Shown piece by piece: positions 33,585-46,778 of a stretch of DNA of 64,000 nt. A model generated the notes under the pieces. That model saw only the letters and a program-made list of their open reading frames with translations. It did not search any database and was not told where the DNA came from. The stretch is from Lepidurus packardi (Eukaryota; Arthropoda; Branchiopoda; Notostraca; Triopsidae): assembly GCA_023053545.1 (NCBI GenBank), contig JAKZAN010000005.1, positions 11,160,001-11,224,000 of the forward strand. The letters run 5' to 3'. Every line of letters begins with the position of its first letter. The stretch's first letter is position 1. The position numbers and the translations under genes are program-made.

Positions 33585-36500
33585 TTAAAAAGAACCCAGT
33601 TTAGAAGCTACGGGAAGCTCTAAGGAACCCAATGAAGCTGAACCTGGTGCAGGAGACATTCCAGAATGTAAAGGATGATGTGGATGAGGTCTTCCGTCAT
33701 CATCGCTCTTCTTGGTCTTGGATAACGTTTCTTCTTTGGTCAGGATAAACTTGAAGAACTCGTAAACCGTCCAACAAATTGCCGTGGAAGGAACCTATCA
33801 ATCAAGAAGAACCTTAAACCAGGTTCATAATACTCACAGTTGCTCGAATTTACCTTTTTAATTTAAAGAATTAAGGTAGCATTCCTTACTTATTTTATAA
33901 ATTATGAAATATATTTTGTATTTTATAAATTATGAAATATATTTTGTATTTTATAAATTATGAAATATATTTTGTATGTTATAAATTATGAAATATATTA
34001 TTTCTTTCTGCAAAGTATGGGAAAAGCAACGGATCAAATATAAAATTATACTTAAATTAGGTAAAATCACAAGCAACAAAGGCTATACATGCATTTGAAA
34101 TTGCAAAGCTAGCCCAGGTAAGGTATGAAGGGTCTTCAACGCCTGGGAATAAACGTCACAAACATGTGACCATGAATTATTATAGTAACAATAAGTCAGA
34201 AACTACCATGCTGATACTAAAGAAAAAATTAGTACTAGACTCTACCTTACTTAAGCTTTCTTTTAAGCATTCCTCTAAAAAAAATTGCTAAATATAAGCA
34301 GTATTTGATAAAACTAAAGAAAACAAGGTAGAAAATTAAAATAAAGATAAATAGAGCTATGTTCTCAAGACGTTTAGTATCATTCGTACGGTAAGACTCA
34401 AATTAATAATAAATTAAAGCTTTATGATGTTAAAAGTAGAATTCCACGTCAGGAAGTTAAAATTAACCAAAATTAGGGCAAAAATAACGGAAACGAATGA
34501 TTACCTGATACATAACTCGAGCTTGCAGGCCTCGAAAAAATCCAGTAGCTCCCGAGAGCTGGTAAACCGTCCTAGCAGCTCCCCACAAGCCTGTAACTTG
34601 TTGTCGCTGCAAATGTTCTAATGCTCCCTTTTCCTGTGTGTTTAGTAACGTTTTACAAACGTCTAACGGCGTCGTTACAGCTGCTGCCACAGCTCCCGCT
34701 ATTCCTCCTGATACCACATGAGCCTAATCAACCGAAACAATCTCAAAGTTAGTCAAAAATAACTTAATTTCTCAACTAGCAAAGTTACTTTGGGGTCGTA
34801 TCTTCTGTTTGGGTTAGTAAGATTTTGCAAGGCTTCGTAAGCCACAAAATGAAGGGCTTGGAAAGGTACATTCATGACTAAAGTAGTGCCATAAGACCGG
34901 TAAAAGGCCCGGAATCCTTCTGTGTTATAAATGTGCTTTGCACAGGCGAAAATGCTCTTATAAGGGCTATCGTACATCTGAATTCGCTGTTTGACCACTA
35001 AGAAACATACATAATAAAAAATTAATTCACCAAACGGTAAAATAAGGAAGTAATTAAGAGGAAATTGATCCAATTGAAGAGGAAATTGATCAAATTAAAG
35101 AGGAAATTGATCAAATTGAAGAGAAATGGATACCTTCAGCAGGAGTCATGACTCCGTCGTGTAATAAGGTAGCTATACAGCCTGCAGCGCCTTGGGCGAG
35201 ATGATTATGGTTCGCAGCTGTTCGGGATGAGGAAAACATTTGCTTGAATCTCTCATAGGTGGCAAAATAAAGTGCGTGGGCGGGGCCAGCACCAATTATC
35301 ATAGCACCCATGCCTCGTAATGGCCGCCAAACGCCTTCTTTTCGGATCATTTCGCCGAAAACTTGGCTGATTCCTTGTGTTTTTATATGTGCTGGAGATA
35401 AGCTTTGCAGTCGAGTCTGTTTATAAATAAATATATTCAATTCAGTAAATATACAAAACATACAATAACAAAATGCGCATTCGTTTTGGGAAAAGATATA
35501 TTATAATTTTCAAATTATTTTTTGTATTTATGGGAAGTTTTTATGTACTGATAATCTCGCTTGAAAAATCCTGATATTTAAAATGTAATGGTTGCGGTAA
35601 TAATTGCATCTGAATTTGCAAAGTTAGCCTATGGGAAGAGTCTTAATGCCCTCCGGCTGCTCTAGCTCGGATTTAACGTGGCTCTAAATTAATTTGGATA
35701 TAAGTAAGTACCTATGACTCGGCTATTTCTGAAAAATTTAGGACGTGACTGTAAACGATCTAAGCTTTCTTTGGAGTACAAAATATTATATTGTTTACAT
35801 TTTAGCCAAACGCGTTTATATTAGTAATATAATCCAAAACATCTTATAAAGAAAGCAAGTTAAATTTAAGGTTGAGAGTCTATAATCTAATTAAGTTAAT
35901 CTAATTTGTTTTCTGGATTTGGGTAAAAGAAAGCCTTTGCGAAAACAAAAATTAAAAATTCTTAATTTCTGCCCATTTTTTTTTAGAGGAAATTTGAGTT
36001 TATGTGACGAAGCACATGTACAGGAGTGGTGAAGGTAACTTGAAACCTTGGCAATACAGTCTCATAACTTATCAAGGGCTTTGGCTTCATAAACAAAGTG
36101 CTGGAAAGGAAAGTTTTTAGCAGTTGAGAAACCAAGGTCAAAGTCCATTTTCCGGAATTGGGAACGGGGATTGTAGCTTCTACTTACGTAAACGGGAAAG
36201 CTTCTGGCTTAATTACGATCTGGAAAGTCCTGACAGCCTTCCTATTAGCTAACAGAATTAAATAATCTAAATAAATTCGCTTTTCGAAGTCTAAAGTTTA
36301 GGAATGCGACAAGATGACTAAAAAATAATCTACAATCTACTTTATATTAGATTTGGGATCAAAATCTTACAGATAACCCTAGCTGTAGCTACATCAAGAA
36401 CTGCGGTAAAAAACATTTTTTCATACAGAAACTCAATTAAGTTCCTGTGCAGGGATTTTTCCTATTCCAAACTCTTAATTTCCTTCCATATGTTAACCTA

Positions 36501-36705
36501 ACGAGAAAGTACTCAAAGATTGTTTAGTAGAAAGGTCTGAATTTGGGAGATTTTGCAGACAATAAGCAATTCTGTTAATTACCTTGACTGAATCAAGAGG
36601 ATACATCACAGCATGTTCTAAAACTCCTGCAATCGCTCCAGCTGTCATGTGAACACCTGGACTGGATGTGGGCAAAGCTTCATAGTCAAATTCGCTTTCC
36701 AACAT
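33585..36705 (-). CDS. Mitoferrin (mitochondrial iron carrier, SLC25A28/37 type)
   Basis: Minus-strand exons 36705-36583, 35416-35134, 34997-34789, 34723-34505 and 33794-33585 join to 1044 nt (347 aa). Three mitochondrial-carrier repeats are visible, with signatures YPLDSVK (residues about 38-44), TPAE (second repeat, first exon border) and [14 protein letters not shown]. The N-terminal block [20 protein letters not shown] and the last exon [18 protein letters not shown] are typical of mitoferrins, which import ferrous iron across the inner membrane for heme and Fe-S synthesis. The C-terminal tail is long and His/Ser-rich ([13 protein letters not shown]). A 21-bp tandem repeat lies in intron 2-3 and a 28-bp repeat in the last intron. 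Confidence 0.9.
33893..34001. repeat. 28-bp tandem repeat, four units
   Basis: Units start at 33893, 33921, 33949 and 33977 (TTTTATAAATTATGAAATAT and so on); the first three look identical, and the last differs (TGTTATAAAT) and is cut short. It lies in the last mitoferrin intron. Confidence 0.85.
35057..35129. repeat. 21-bp tandem repeat, three and a half units
   Basis: AGAGGAAATTGATC.AATT(G/A)A repeats from 35057, 35078 and 35099, with a partial unit at 35120, ending five bases before a mitoferrin exon border. On the plus strand it is an open heptad-like frame (EEIDQI), but it lies in an intron of the minus-strand gene, so I treat it as simple repeat. Confidence 0.8.
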
Positions 36706-37566
36706 TTCTAAAATACATAAAATATAATTAACAGACGGTTAATTTGCACGAACGGAATTCACTTGTAGTCTATAAAGCGTCCGGGACTGAAGAGTATCAC
36801 GCAATGCGGCCACCGTCAGTAAACAGCTTCACACTTTCCCCATGGCGCAAATCAAAAGGAGGAAAAACTTCCCTTCCTAATTTGAATTCTAACAAGAATT
36901 TACGCAAAGATAGTTTCTACAATTTTTATTGCATATTCCTTCGAATTCCTTAGATAACTGGAGTAAACTATGATCGGTCAATGTTAAATGGTCAATCGGT
37001 CAATAATTATGGTCAATAAAAAGCCTTAATTTCAAAATTGCGTAACTAGTCTAGATGAATTAATAAGAACGTTTAAAGACATGCTTTAAGGAACAATTTA
37101 TGGATTTATTTTACAAGAAGTTATTAAGTTTTCCTTCAGTAATAACTATAGCTTTCTTTTAGAAACAATTCAGCCAGAAACTAAGATGACGGTATGTATT
37201 TGGTATTCTTTTGTATTACTAGTTTAGTTTGTATTACTAGTTACAATTACTAGTTTTGTTTCTGAATTTAACCGCTAGTTTTTCTTGCAGAAATAACGAA
37301 CCTTTATCTCTTTCTTCTTTATTACGCCAATGGAGACATTTGTCGTACTTAGTATATTTGAAGATATTTGAATATTTTAAATATATTTGGAGATATTTGA
37401 AGGCTCATTACTTCGGGTGTAATAACGAACCTAATCTTCGAAAGATAATAATGAAATTATCCCAATAAATAAACAAAGTTGAATAGATTCATTGGACGCT
37501 ATTTATTCGTTGAATTATCACAAGACCGTTAGCATAAGAGTTGAGAAAAACGTTTTGAAATCAAAA
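36706..37566. other. Intergenic spacer
   Basis: 860 bp between the mitoferrin start and the SERAC1 stop. It is AT-rich, with a short repeat of AATATTT/AGATATTTGAA near 37370-37410. No gene seen. Confidence 0.4.
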
Positions 37567-40288
37567 TCAAGTGTCAGAAATAGAACTTCGCTCTTCTTCA
37601 ACAATGCTTGTCAAAAGCTTCACAATTCGTTGATATACGAACGAATGCCTATAAAACACCCACATTAACCCTTCAAGCTTTCAAAATAACTTCGTAAACA
37701 ACTCACTTTGATAAAGGCTTGCAGATATCTAAATGGTTCCCAGAGATATGATGAGTTTCCCCCAAACCAGGATCTAAACAACAATTTCTTATCAAATGAA
37801 CTTCCTTAACTAGCACTCCCAATTTCAGTATTACCCCCGGAATCCAGTGGGACAAACATAAGACTCAATTTTTTGGATCTCACAGGCGTAGGCAAAGTTT
37901 CCAAGAAGTTTATGACCTTCATAGGTCGTTTTTCTAGTAACCGTACAAACTCCGCGTGCAATTTACTCAAATCCGCTGATCCTACTCAACAGACGATCTT
38001 CTAAGACTCAAATAAAACGCAACATTAACCGAATTTTACCATATTCTAGGTCACGGACTTCCCTTGAAGGCATAAAAACCATTTTAGACAGTTTTTTCAA
38101 GTTCGCGATGTTGGATCCTCGATGAGGAACGCTCATAAACACGATAGCGCGAGTTGAATCAAGTATTTTATTTAATTCCGCCTCTTTGGATTGACTAGCT
38201 AATAAACAAATCATAACTAGTACCCAATTCAAACTAAAATAAGAGCCTAAGACAATTTACCACGTAATAGAAGGTGTTTAATGACCAATCCACCCATTGA
38301 ATGGGTAATCCAGACAATGGGTCTGTCGCCGAGTCCGAATTTAGCTAATTTCATCAAAAACTGATGTCCACGGGCTTCCAAGCTCTTCAAATCCTCCTCA
38401 GACGGGCAATACGAGCTCCATTGCGTTAAAATCGTACGGTAATTGAGACCAATTAACCTTAACGCAGGTACATCGCGCGGTAACCAGTCTCTGGGCCAAC
38501 AATTGCTGTAATCCAGCTTTGTTTTCGCTTCTTCTTCCACCGCCACACTTCCCTAGTCAATTTCAATAAAGAAAATCCTATTATTTAGCAAATTTAAGCC
38601 ATTTGTCAAGAAAATAACATCTAACTTTAGCAGCATCGGCTTGTCGCCATGTCCAAGCTGCTCCTCCAAGCAATCCATGCACGAAAACTACATCTACGAG
38701 TGGTTCGTTAGTTTCTTTGAGCTGAGGAGCGTACAAAAAGATGCCAGAAGGTAAAATTGAGGGTTTTTCGGACGGATCCAAGTTATATAACGCTCTCGTT
38801 GCGTTTAGGCTTAAGGAAACGTTACTCGAATGAAGCCACTGGGTCCAGATATGTAAACAACCTAATAAAGACTTCATTTTAGAGTGAATTTATTTTAAAA
38901 TTATTCAAAGGTTGCTTAGAAATATAAGAATTTAAAGGTGTATTTAAAGGTTGTTTTAAATTATTCAAAGACCTGCTTGGAACAAATGGTTGTGAAATTG
39001 CTCAAACTGAGATAAATTCGCCAAAATTGGAGCGACTTGGGGCTGTAAATCTTTCCGAATTGAAAGCAGATTGACTAGCAAGGGAACAATGCCTTCTCGG
39101 ACCAATACTGGATTAGTAAAACGGAAAATAACAATATTAACCGAAATTAATTTCATAAAACATTAGTTTTGCCTGAAACTTCGCTTGGATTGTTAGAGTG
39201 TAATAACAGAGCGTCCAACAACGCTTGCGTTAGGTTACGGAACGCCTTTTCTTTATATATAGTCTTGAGTTTTTGACGCCAATGCCCATATTCACCATAA
39301 TCCTAGAAAAAGACGAAAAGAAATTGAAATAAATTCACTAAGAACGTCAGAAAAAAGTTTTTTTTTTTAACCCAAGGGGGTAAACGGGCTCACTTCTTTG
39401 TACAAAGCTACGCCGTGTTTCTGAGCAAGATCCCTGAAGTGTCTCAAGCAGGATTTGTCGGAAGGATTAGGTAATTTCATTAAAAGATGGTATAATCCTT
39501 GTTCCACGCTCTAATATGACAACAGTAAGTTGTTTTGTGTGCAAAACCAGGTTAAGTCACTTCATATTTGTGGGGAGAAGGTGGAGGAGCTAAGAAAAGA
39601 CGAGGATCCACGCCCGGAGTTCTTGCTAATGCCACAGCAACGGAAAGATTTAACGCTTGGGCTAATTCTTGGCATTCTCCATCTAAAAACAGATGTTTTT
39701 AATCAATAAAATTGGAAATAATTTCTCCTCGACGAGGAACGCGCAAGAAGAAGGGATTACCAGATAGAAATGGCCATTTGGAGAGCTTTTGTATGGCTTT
39801 CATGCGAGTTTCCGGATCGGGAGATTTTTCGGCAAACTTGAGGCACTGCCAAGGATTAAGACACGATTGGATAGCTGTTTTGGGGCCTTTTATGAGGTTC
39901 TGGGCGCGTTGGATTGAATTCCGAGAGAGGATTTGGTGGCCTGTGAGGTCAGAGAGGATATCTGGCTCGGGAATCAGGATATATTCGGGTTGATTCGCTT
40001 TCAGTATGATTCTTTCGGGGATTAAGGCATCGAATAAGGCTCTCAAGCTTTTTAGCTCGTAGAAAACCACTCCACAACTGGTAAAACAAAAATAATAAAA
40101 AACATTAAGTCATTGGAGAGAGGCTAACTATCACTAATTAGATTCGCGGACGATTACTTACGATTAAGAGCGTAACTATACTAATGAGGATTTTAATTAG
40201 AAAATTACCCCAACGCTAAACCGATGCCTGCAGCTCTGCTGAGTTTGCTGGTTTTGACTGTATTCCATGCGTGGGCAAATCGAACCAT
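37567..40288 (-). CDS. Serac1: SERAC1-like protein (lipase fold with ARM-like N-terminal half)
   Basis: A minus-strand gene with about ten exons. The start exon (about 40288-40207) encodes MVRFAHAWNTVKTSKLSRAA, GIGLALG; then VVFYELKSLRALFDALIPER and an armadillo-like middle (about 39150-38970: VREGIVPLLVNLLSIRKDLQ). The alpha/beta-hydrolase half begins VDVVFVHGLLGGAAWTWRQ, then NCWPRDWLPRDVPALRLIGL, the nucleophile elbow THSMGG, and VFMSVPHRGSNIA. The acid/His part (VPLDSGG; ETHHISGNHLDICKP) is in the exons at about 37935 to 37720. The last exon is 37648-37567. SERAC1 remodels phosphatidylglycerol and cholesterol at ER-mitochondria contacts. All the hydrolase landmarks are present, so it looks functional. 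Minor exon borders in the ARM region were not all resolved. Confidence 0.87.
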
Positions 40289-40749
40289 TTCTGACGTATA
40301 TAACGATTTATTGGAGTTTTTAGTATTTTATGGAATATATATAAAATAATTTATGGAAATATGATTCAAATTACCTTTTAAATCGATATTTAGCGAACAA
40401 TTTTGAGAAGACAGAGGAGTAGAAGAAGGTGAATCACTGCGCAGACATTTATGCTAATTCTACTGCAGTTTTCTGATCCAATTAGGCAAACTTTTAGCCA
40501 GAAAACGCGAAAAATGGAACAGAGCCATTTCAAACCATAACAAAAATAACTAACAAGCTTCGGAATCGATATAGGCAACAGATATCGATATGAAAATGTA
40601 TTCCTATGCAGGAACGCACGGCAGAAACGATTAAGAAACGGCAATTTCGATATTTCTACCGAAATCTATCTATCTGTTACTGATCAAGGTAAATAATAAC
40701 AAAACAGCATGGCGGCGTAGCATGGGTTTCGCGAAACCCGGCAAAAGTA
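40289..40749. promoter_or_regulatory. Shared head-to-head promoter region
   Basis: 461 bp separates the divergent starts of SERAC1 (-) and SLC25A38 (+). Both encode mitochondrial proteins, so a bidirectional promoter is plausible. No TATA box is evident; the pattern TATCGATA occurs near 40565-40590. Confidence 0.4.
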
Positions 40750-42030
40750 ATGGAAAAAACGGCAAGTAATCGTGACAACAAGGTAATTTGCCGCAAAAAT
40801 CTCTTTTTAAACTAATTCTTCTACTATATAGCCCACACTGAGTTCCGCGTTTATCTCAGGGATGTTTTCAGGCACTTGTTCGACTCTTTTATTCCAGCCA
40901 TTGGATCTCCTCAAGACTCGCCTACAAGAACCACTCAGCGAGTATTAAAAAAATATGAAAGTCAGTTGTCATATAACAATCTTTTCTTAGCAAGAGACCT
41001 CAGAAGATTCTCAGCTTAGCGAATCATATAATCCAAAACGAAAAACCAACAGCCTTATGGAAAGGTTTAGTCCCAGTAATTTAAAATAATAAAAATAAAA
41101 ATTAATTAATAGCAGAAACCTTTTCTTAGTCACTGTGGAGATCCATACCTGGAGTTGCATTGTACTTTACCTCGTTGCAATATTTAGAGAACTTGTTGTG
41201 CCCAAGCAAACGCCCAAGTCCAAGCCAAGCGTTAATAATTGGTGCTTTTGCCCGCGCATTTACTGGAAGCTTATTAATGCCCACAACTGTGATCAAATCT
41301 CGCTTTGAAGTAACGAAATTCTTCTTTGAAATTTCTCTACTTTTTTACGTATTTTTTTGTTACGTATTTATATTTTGTAAACATATTTTTATACGTATTG
41401 TTTTAGAGCGGAACTTACGCATATAAAAGCTTTCTGCAAGCATTTTGCTCGATTTACAAATTAGAAGGCATTCCAGGGCTGTTTAGGGGCTTAGTACCCA
41501 CACTTTTACGCGACGTACCCTTTTCAGCCATGTACTACTTATCATATACCCAGTGCAAGCAGTACCTCACGTTGAGTAATTCATTTCAATTGAATTGTCA
41601 TCATTTTTTTATTTTATTTTTTTTATTACAGTTTTAGTTTCTAGAAACGAGGAAAAAGTGGTCGTGTTGGTGCCTTTGATGTCTGCTGTAGTATCCGGAA
41701 TATGGGCGGCAACGCTAACTCAGCCTCCTGACGTCATCAAAACCCAAATGCAGTTATTTCCGCAGAAATATAATGGTAGTGCAATCCAAGCCTGCACTTT
41801 GATATATCGCGTAGGTTTCTTTACAGCGTTCTATTAAAATTCATTGGAAGAATTTTTGTGTGATTTTCCTGAATTTTTATTATATTTTATTTAATTTCTT
41901 GGCATTTGTTTAGAGGTTTGGTTACAAAGGGTTTTTTCGGGGATTGGTGCCTCGTTTAGCTCGTCGGACACTGATGTCAGGAGTTACGTGGTCTCTGTAC
42001 GAATATGGGATTCGAAAAATTCCCTTGTAG
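40750..42030 (+). CDS. Slc25a38: Mitochondrial glycine transporter SLC25A38
   Basis: Seven exons: 40750-40782, 40832-40941, 40991-41075, 41130-41309, 41407-41575, 41632-41810 and 41914-42030, total 873 nt (290 aa). Three carrier repeats are visible: [23 protein letters not shown] and [12 protein letters not shown]. Diagnostic blocks are [39 protein letters not shown] and [18 protein letters not shown]. The family carries glycine into mitochondria for 5-aminolevulinate synthesis, the first step of heme biosynthesis. It lies about 4 kb from mitoferrin, another heme-pathway carrier. The ATG at 40750 gives a short hydrophilic N-terminus (METKASNRDNK-like) directly before the first repeat. The gene looks intact. 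Confidence 0.9.
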
Positions 42031-42239
42031 AGTTACTCTAGTTCGTCTTTTATGTGAAGTTGTAAAGAAAATGGGGGGGAGGGCGGATTTTAAGAGGATT
42101 TATTATAGTAGAAAACTATTTTTCAAATGGCTATTGAAGTGTATTTCGACATGTATCTGGGCGGTTGACCTATAATATATTTGTAGCAAGGAAATTATAA
42201 GAAGTTCCTTAAAATATGAATTATAGAAATAGTAATGAG

Positions 42240-42450
42240 TGTAAAGACCTTACGTTTTGGCTCAAAAATCAGCTTTTTTATGTTCAAGAAAGGAGCTTTG
42301 AAGCAAACCGAAGCGGTGAACGTTAATCTTATTGAAATTGATTAAGGTCGCCGAAAATGGCAACACCGTTTTCCATAACTCAGCTTTAAGCCCATTTTAC
42401 AAAAAGGTAAGCGGAATCAAGGCATCGACGGTAGTGTAATAGAACATTGA
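42240..42450 (-). pseudogene. nrf-6-like 3'-end fragment 1
   Basis: Minus-strand 42335-42250 encodes TASVCFKAPFLNIKKLIFEP, the equivalent of the penultimate exon of the full genes (EAPFLNLEKLLFAPK). Near 42425-42450 is a remnant of the preceding exon end (TACACTACCG..GATGC). No other exons are present. Confidence 0.65.
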
Positions 42451-42514
42451 TTTACACAGCAAAGATTTAATTAGATCTAATTTGTTTTTTAAAAGACGTA
42501 ATGTAATAAATGTG

Positions 42515-43110
42515 CTTATGGGTTTTCGCTGCTTTCAAATCCGCCTTTTACATGTCCCTCCACAGTTACCTTGATGAATTCTAAATTCTCTTTAATGGGC
42601 GGGTACCCTAAAAAAGTAAATAAAAGATCAGGTAATCTTGTTTTAGTAACAAATAGTTTATATGATCTTACGTTTGGGAGGGAAAACTAATCTTTCAAGA
42701 TTCAAAAAAGGAATTTCGAAGCAAATCGTAGCGAAGAATGCAGATCCCATGTGTAATGTTCTCACACACTTCTTAGTGGGTCTAGTAACTGCCTCTGTAT
42801 TGTCTATACGCGTTGTAGAATATCCAGGAGGCATGATAGGGGAATAGGGTCAAGGATAGATAGGTTAATTACATATGTTCACAAAGCAAAGTAAAGGTAC
42901 ACATCAGGTGATTAGTCAAGCTGACCTGACTAAATTACACCATGGATACTGCACTGCAAATGTCATCAAACATTGCGACACCACTTTTTTTTATAAATGA
43001 TTATATTAGTTTAGAAGCGTTTTTCAGGTAGTGTAGTAGAACACAGTTCGAGTCCACGACTAATAAAAGTCAATCCGGGTGCAATGTGTCAGAAGTGGTG
43101 TACGTGGTGT
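42515..43110 (-). pseudogene. nrf-6-like 3'-end fragment 2
   Basis: Last exon (about 42608-42515: GYPPIKENLEFIKVTVEGHV, then GGFESSENP and stop), penultimate exon (about 42750-42665: FEIPFLNLERLVFPPK with one altered residue) and part of the exon before it (about 43090-43020) are all recognisable and closely match the gene that follows at 43643-46778. The upstream exons are missing, so this is a partial tandem duplicate of that gene's 3' end. Confidence 0.7.
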
Positions 43111-43642
43111 TTATTTTTTGTTTAAATTCGAATTAATTTAGTTCAGAAATCAAAATAAATAAGTTTCTTTAGAGTAAATTGAAGCTTCTTAATAAGGCTG
43201 CAAGAAACGTAATTCCAAAGTAAATACCAATATATCCGTTCGAAGTACCCGTGCAAGGCAATTCCAAATATCTTTCATACAATCGCAAATACTTTTCAGA
43301 GAACAGAGTACAGTACATTCACATTACAATACATCAAACGGTTTTTCGTTAAGATTGTAACAATGTATTAAATCAAGTGATGAACGTGATTAAGATGTAA
43401 CTTCTTATCTTAAGTTTACTTAATGCTAGTATTCTTATTAACTAACTTTTTATGGGGATTCCTTAGATGTATCGCTCCTTTTCTTTATAGCCAGATGGAA
43501 TTTCGAATCTCAATAAATACAGTCTGCTCTTTTAAATATCAGTTTTCCGATTTACACAGAAAAGATTTAGTTAGAATTTAATGTAATACAACATGCTTAT
43601 ATCGAAACATTTTAATCTGTATTAAATCAAATATAATATAAC

Positions 43643-46600
43643 TTAACATCTTTGGTTTTCAGTGCTTTCAAATCCGCCATTAACTTGTCCTTCCAGGGTT
43701 ACCTTGAAGACTTCTAAATGCTCTTTGATGGACGGGTACCCTAATAAACAAAACAGGAAATCTTGTTTAAGTAACATAAGTAATTTACACGGTAGAAAAT
43801 CTTACGTTTGGGAGGGAAAACTAATCTTTCGAGATTCAAAAAAGGAATTTCAAAGGAAATCGTAGCGATGAATGCTAATCCCATGGATATTACTAACGTC
43901 ATAAAAAATTGCGACACCTTTTTATGGTGCATTATATTAGTTTTGAAGAATTTTTTCATGGGGAATTATTTAGTTAATTACTGCGTCGACGGTAGTGTAG
44001 TAGAACGCGGTTCGAGTCCGCGAATAATAAAAGTCAATCCAGCTGTGATGGATCAGGTAAGTGGTGTAAGTCAACCGACTTAAGGGAACAAAAGCAGGCC
44101 AGGATAAAAACCTGTTTATAAAGCCTATCCGAAACACAAAAATTAAATTCAAATTTCATCAAATTGTTAAGTTTGTAACCTCCATAGCCATGGACACAGG
44201 CAAAAACCAGCCAGCTAAGCGATACAGCCCAGGCGGTTCGGTGCAAACTGGCGTACAGAACCGAAACCAACTCGGGAATGACTGTGGTTTGGTCCAAGTA
44301 CCCGTTCAACCCATATACTACGCATAGCGCAATTGCTGTCGCTACCGACCAGCCAATGATAACCATCCATGGCTTCATTTTAATTTCTTGCTTCTTCGTT
44401 TTATAGAAAACAAAGCCCATGAAAATTCCCACTAAAAAGGGCGGAATTCGACACCAAGGCGCTCGATAACAATCGTTGTAATATCTTTGGTTACTGTCAT
44501 GCAAGTCTCTGAAAGAAATTAATTAAAAAGTAAATTTTAACTAAAAAAAAAGATTCTAACTAAAGGTCTAACTAAATTAAAATGCCAAATTATTTAAAAG
44601 AGTATTTACGTTCTACTAAGGATAACAGTGGGTGGTAAGTCTTCGATGGTAACGATAGCCATGATTCCAGCGATGAATCCCAAAGTAGCCACGCCTAGAA
44701 ATGCTAATCCAGGTTTAGGCCAACGCCACAAGATGTAGATGAACAATGGTGCCACAAGGTACATCTGCATGTCGGTAGCTAAGTACCACGATAAGCGCAT
44801 GCACTTTTTGAACAGTTTTAGTTAAATTTGTGGAATATGTGTGAAGAAACAAGGTAGGTACCAGGGTATTCTCTTGAGTATCAGGAAAAAAATTGTTGAT
44901 GTACAATATGTGCTTCCACCATGACTCTCTACAAGCGTTAGATAGCGCGATAGCGGTGCCCCAATAAGGTCCAGTACCCAAGTACACGAACAGTGTGGAG
45001 ACAAAACCAATTACGAAGGCATACACTGGTGTTAATCTGCAAAACACGTTCTTTCATATCATAAAATGTAAAAAAAACAAGCAAACTTTAATAGAAGGAA
45101 AATAACCTTAAGTAGCGATGAAGGTACATTAAAGGTACGTTCAACCTGCCCTGGCTTTTATCCATTTTGCCAAGTTCGACGTAAGCGACCAGTAGACCAC
45201 TCAGAAAGAAAAACGTGTCCACGGAAACTAAGGAATTTTCAATTGTTTGCAAAGACCATGACAATCCATCCTAAAACAAAGTACAAATACTTAAACTATT
45301 ATTTGCTTTAAAATCAGCAGTTTACATCTGGTTTGTACTTTTTCTTTATATATAAATTTCCTGAAATGTTGGCAGGATTCTTTGAGATTCCTTGCATAAT
45401 TTCGTATTGAAAGTACTGTCATGTCGTGCGCAGTTTTTGTACGTACCTGTTGCAAGCGAACGAGGTTAGCGTCAGGCGATGAGATGTTCTGCTTCCAGGA
45501 ATGATACATGACAACCCAGGTCATGGAAAAGAACCGAATTCCATTTAAACAGGATAAAACCCCCTCCGCCGAGCCACTTGTGTCAAAAACTTGGGTTCCA
45601 TTACTTAAAATTGAAAAACTCAGCAACATGCGGTTGCTAAGCCGCAGATCTTTCTTAGAAGAATCTTTCCATTGAAGGTAGGCGTCGTAGATGGTTCCGA
45701 GTACCAAGAAAAATGCAACGATACTCAAAACAACGCTGTAAATCCAGAATATTCTTCAGTTTAGCTTCACGATCTTTTGTAATTAATTACAATTTCATTA
45801 GAAAGAAAAAGTAATATATTTACGTACATGAATGTGATAGTAACTGCGTCGAATTGGTGGACGGCATCTGCTACGGTGCAGTAATCTTCAGTGGCGATAG
45901 GGACAATTTGTTTATGGCCGAAGATATGGGTACCAATACTATCAGCCACAGCTAATCCGATATCCTTAGCCAAACAAGTGGAAGGCAGACAAAACGCTAA
46001 ACTGGGTAGGGAGGCAGTACCAGGTTTAATGTGATTGGAAAATACCTAAGACAATTAAATTTCCAACTTAATTCTTTGTAATATCTTTTGCTTTAAATAC
46101 GCATTACTGGATCAATAGACGGTCCGAAAAGGCTCAATAAACGCAGTAACCCGAACAAGGATTTTGTATCCGGCTCTTTGGATTGGGTTTGGTGTATTTC
46201 TTCGGGTGACAGGAAAATAGTACAATACTTTCCGGTGAACTTGTGATTCGAATTTACTTGCGGGCCTTTTACTTGCAAGCATTGGTCGAAATGACCCATC
46301 GCATGATAATTTCCGCTGGCGATTCCATCTGGCATTTTGCCAGTAGCGTCGTACACTACATATAGATGCTTAATTTAGTACGATTCATGGTGCTTAGATG
46401 GCGGGACCTACTATTTAAAGCCCAGCCAGTGAAATTAGCTAAGGATTCCGCGTACAACCAACTATCTTCCCTGCATTTTAGACTGATTTCTGGGTTAAGA
46501 CTTGCGGTAGGGATCAGAAACTTAGCTAAACTGGTTAAAACCACACTGGGATCTAAAGTTACATTACTGAACACACGAGGTTGTTTCAGTTCAGCTGATC

Positions 46601-46778
46601 TATCTTCTAAATACAATGGGAACTCGTCTGGGGAACTTAACCGGCGTTCTTTGAGCATTTGTTGGATATTCTGCAGAATTTCTGTGTGTTTCAGAAGATG
46701 AGTATTAAATTGAGCCGAAATAAATTGAGAAATCACCAACAAAATCCCAAAAACTATTTGGAGTTTCCACATTTTCAT
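43643..46778 (-). CDS. nrf-6-like membrane acyltransferase, copy A
   Basis: A minus-strand gene of about ten exons. Exon 1 (46778 to about 46405) has a signal peptide (MKMWKLQIVFGILLVISQFI) and SLKCREDSWLYAESLANFTG. Exon 2 has MYDATGKMPDGIASGNYHAM, GHFDQCLQV and KYCTIFLS; exon 3 has LPSLAFCLPSTC and EDYCTV. These form the secreted/lumenal NRF domain with paired cysteines. Exon 4 onward is the acyltransferase-3 membrane domain: CLNGIRFFSMTWVVMYHSW, a His-containing start typical of the family, then DTFFFLSGLL-type, RLTPVYAFVIGF, WYLATDMQMYLVAPLFIYIL, PWCRIPPFLVGIFMGFVF, SLSWLVFACVHGYGG. The last exon ends ESTENQRC. Such proteins are named after the C. elegans fluoxetine-resistance gene; they probably acylate or move lipids, substrate unknown. 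Confidence 0.85.

Noticed and set aside
33893..34001. CRISPR-like array
   Set aside because: The 28-bp units are directly adjacent with no spacers; it is a simple tandem repeat in an intron of a eukaryotic gene.
35057..35129. Coiled-coil gene on the plus strand (EEIDQI repeats)
   Set aside because: It is a 21-bp tandem repeat inside a mitoferrin intron, with no start, stop or neighbours supporting a gene.
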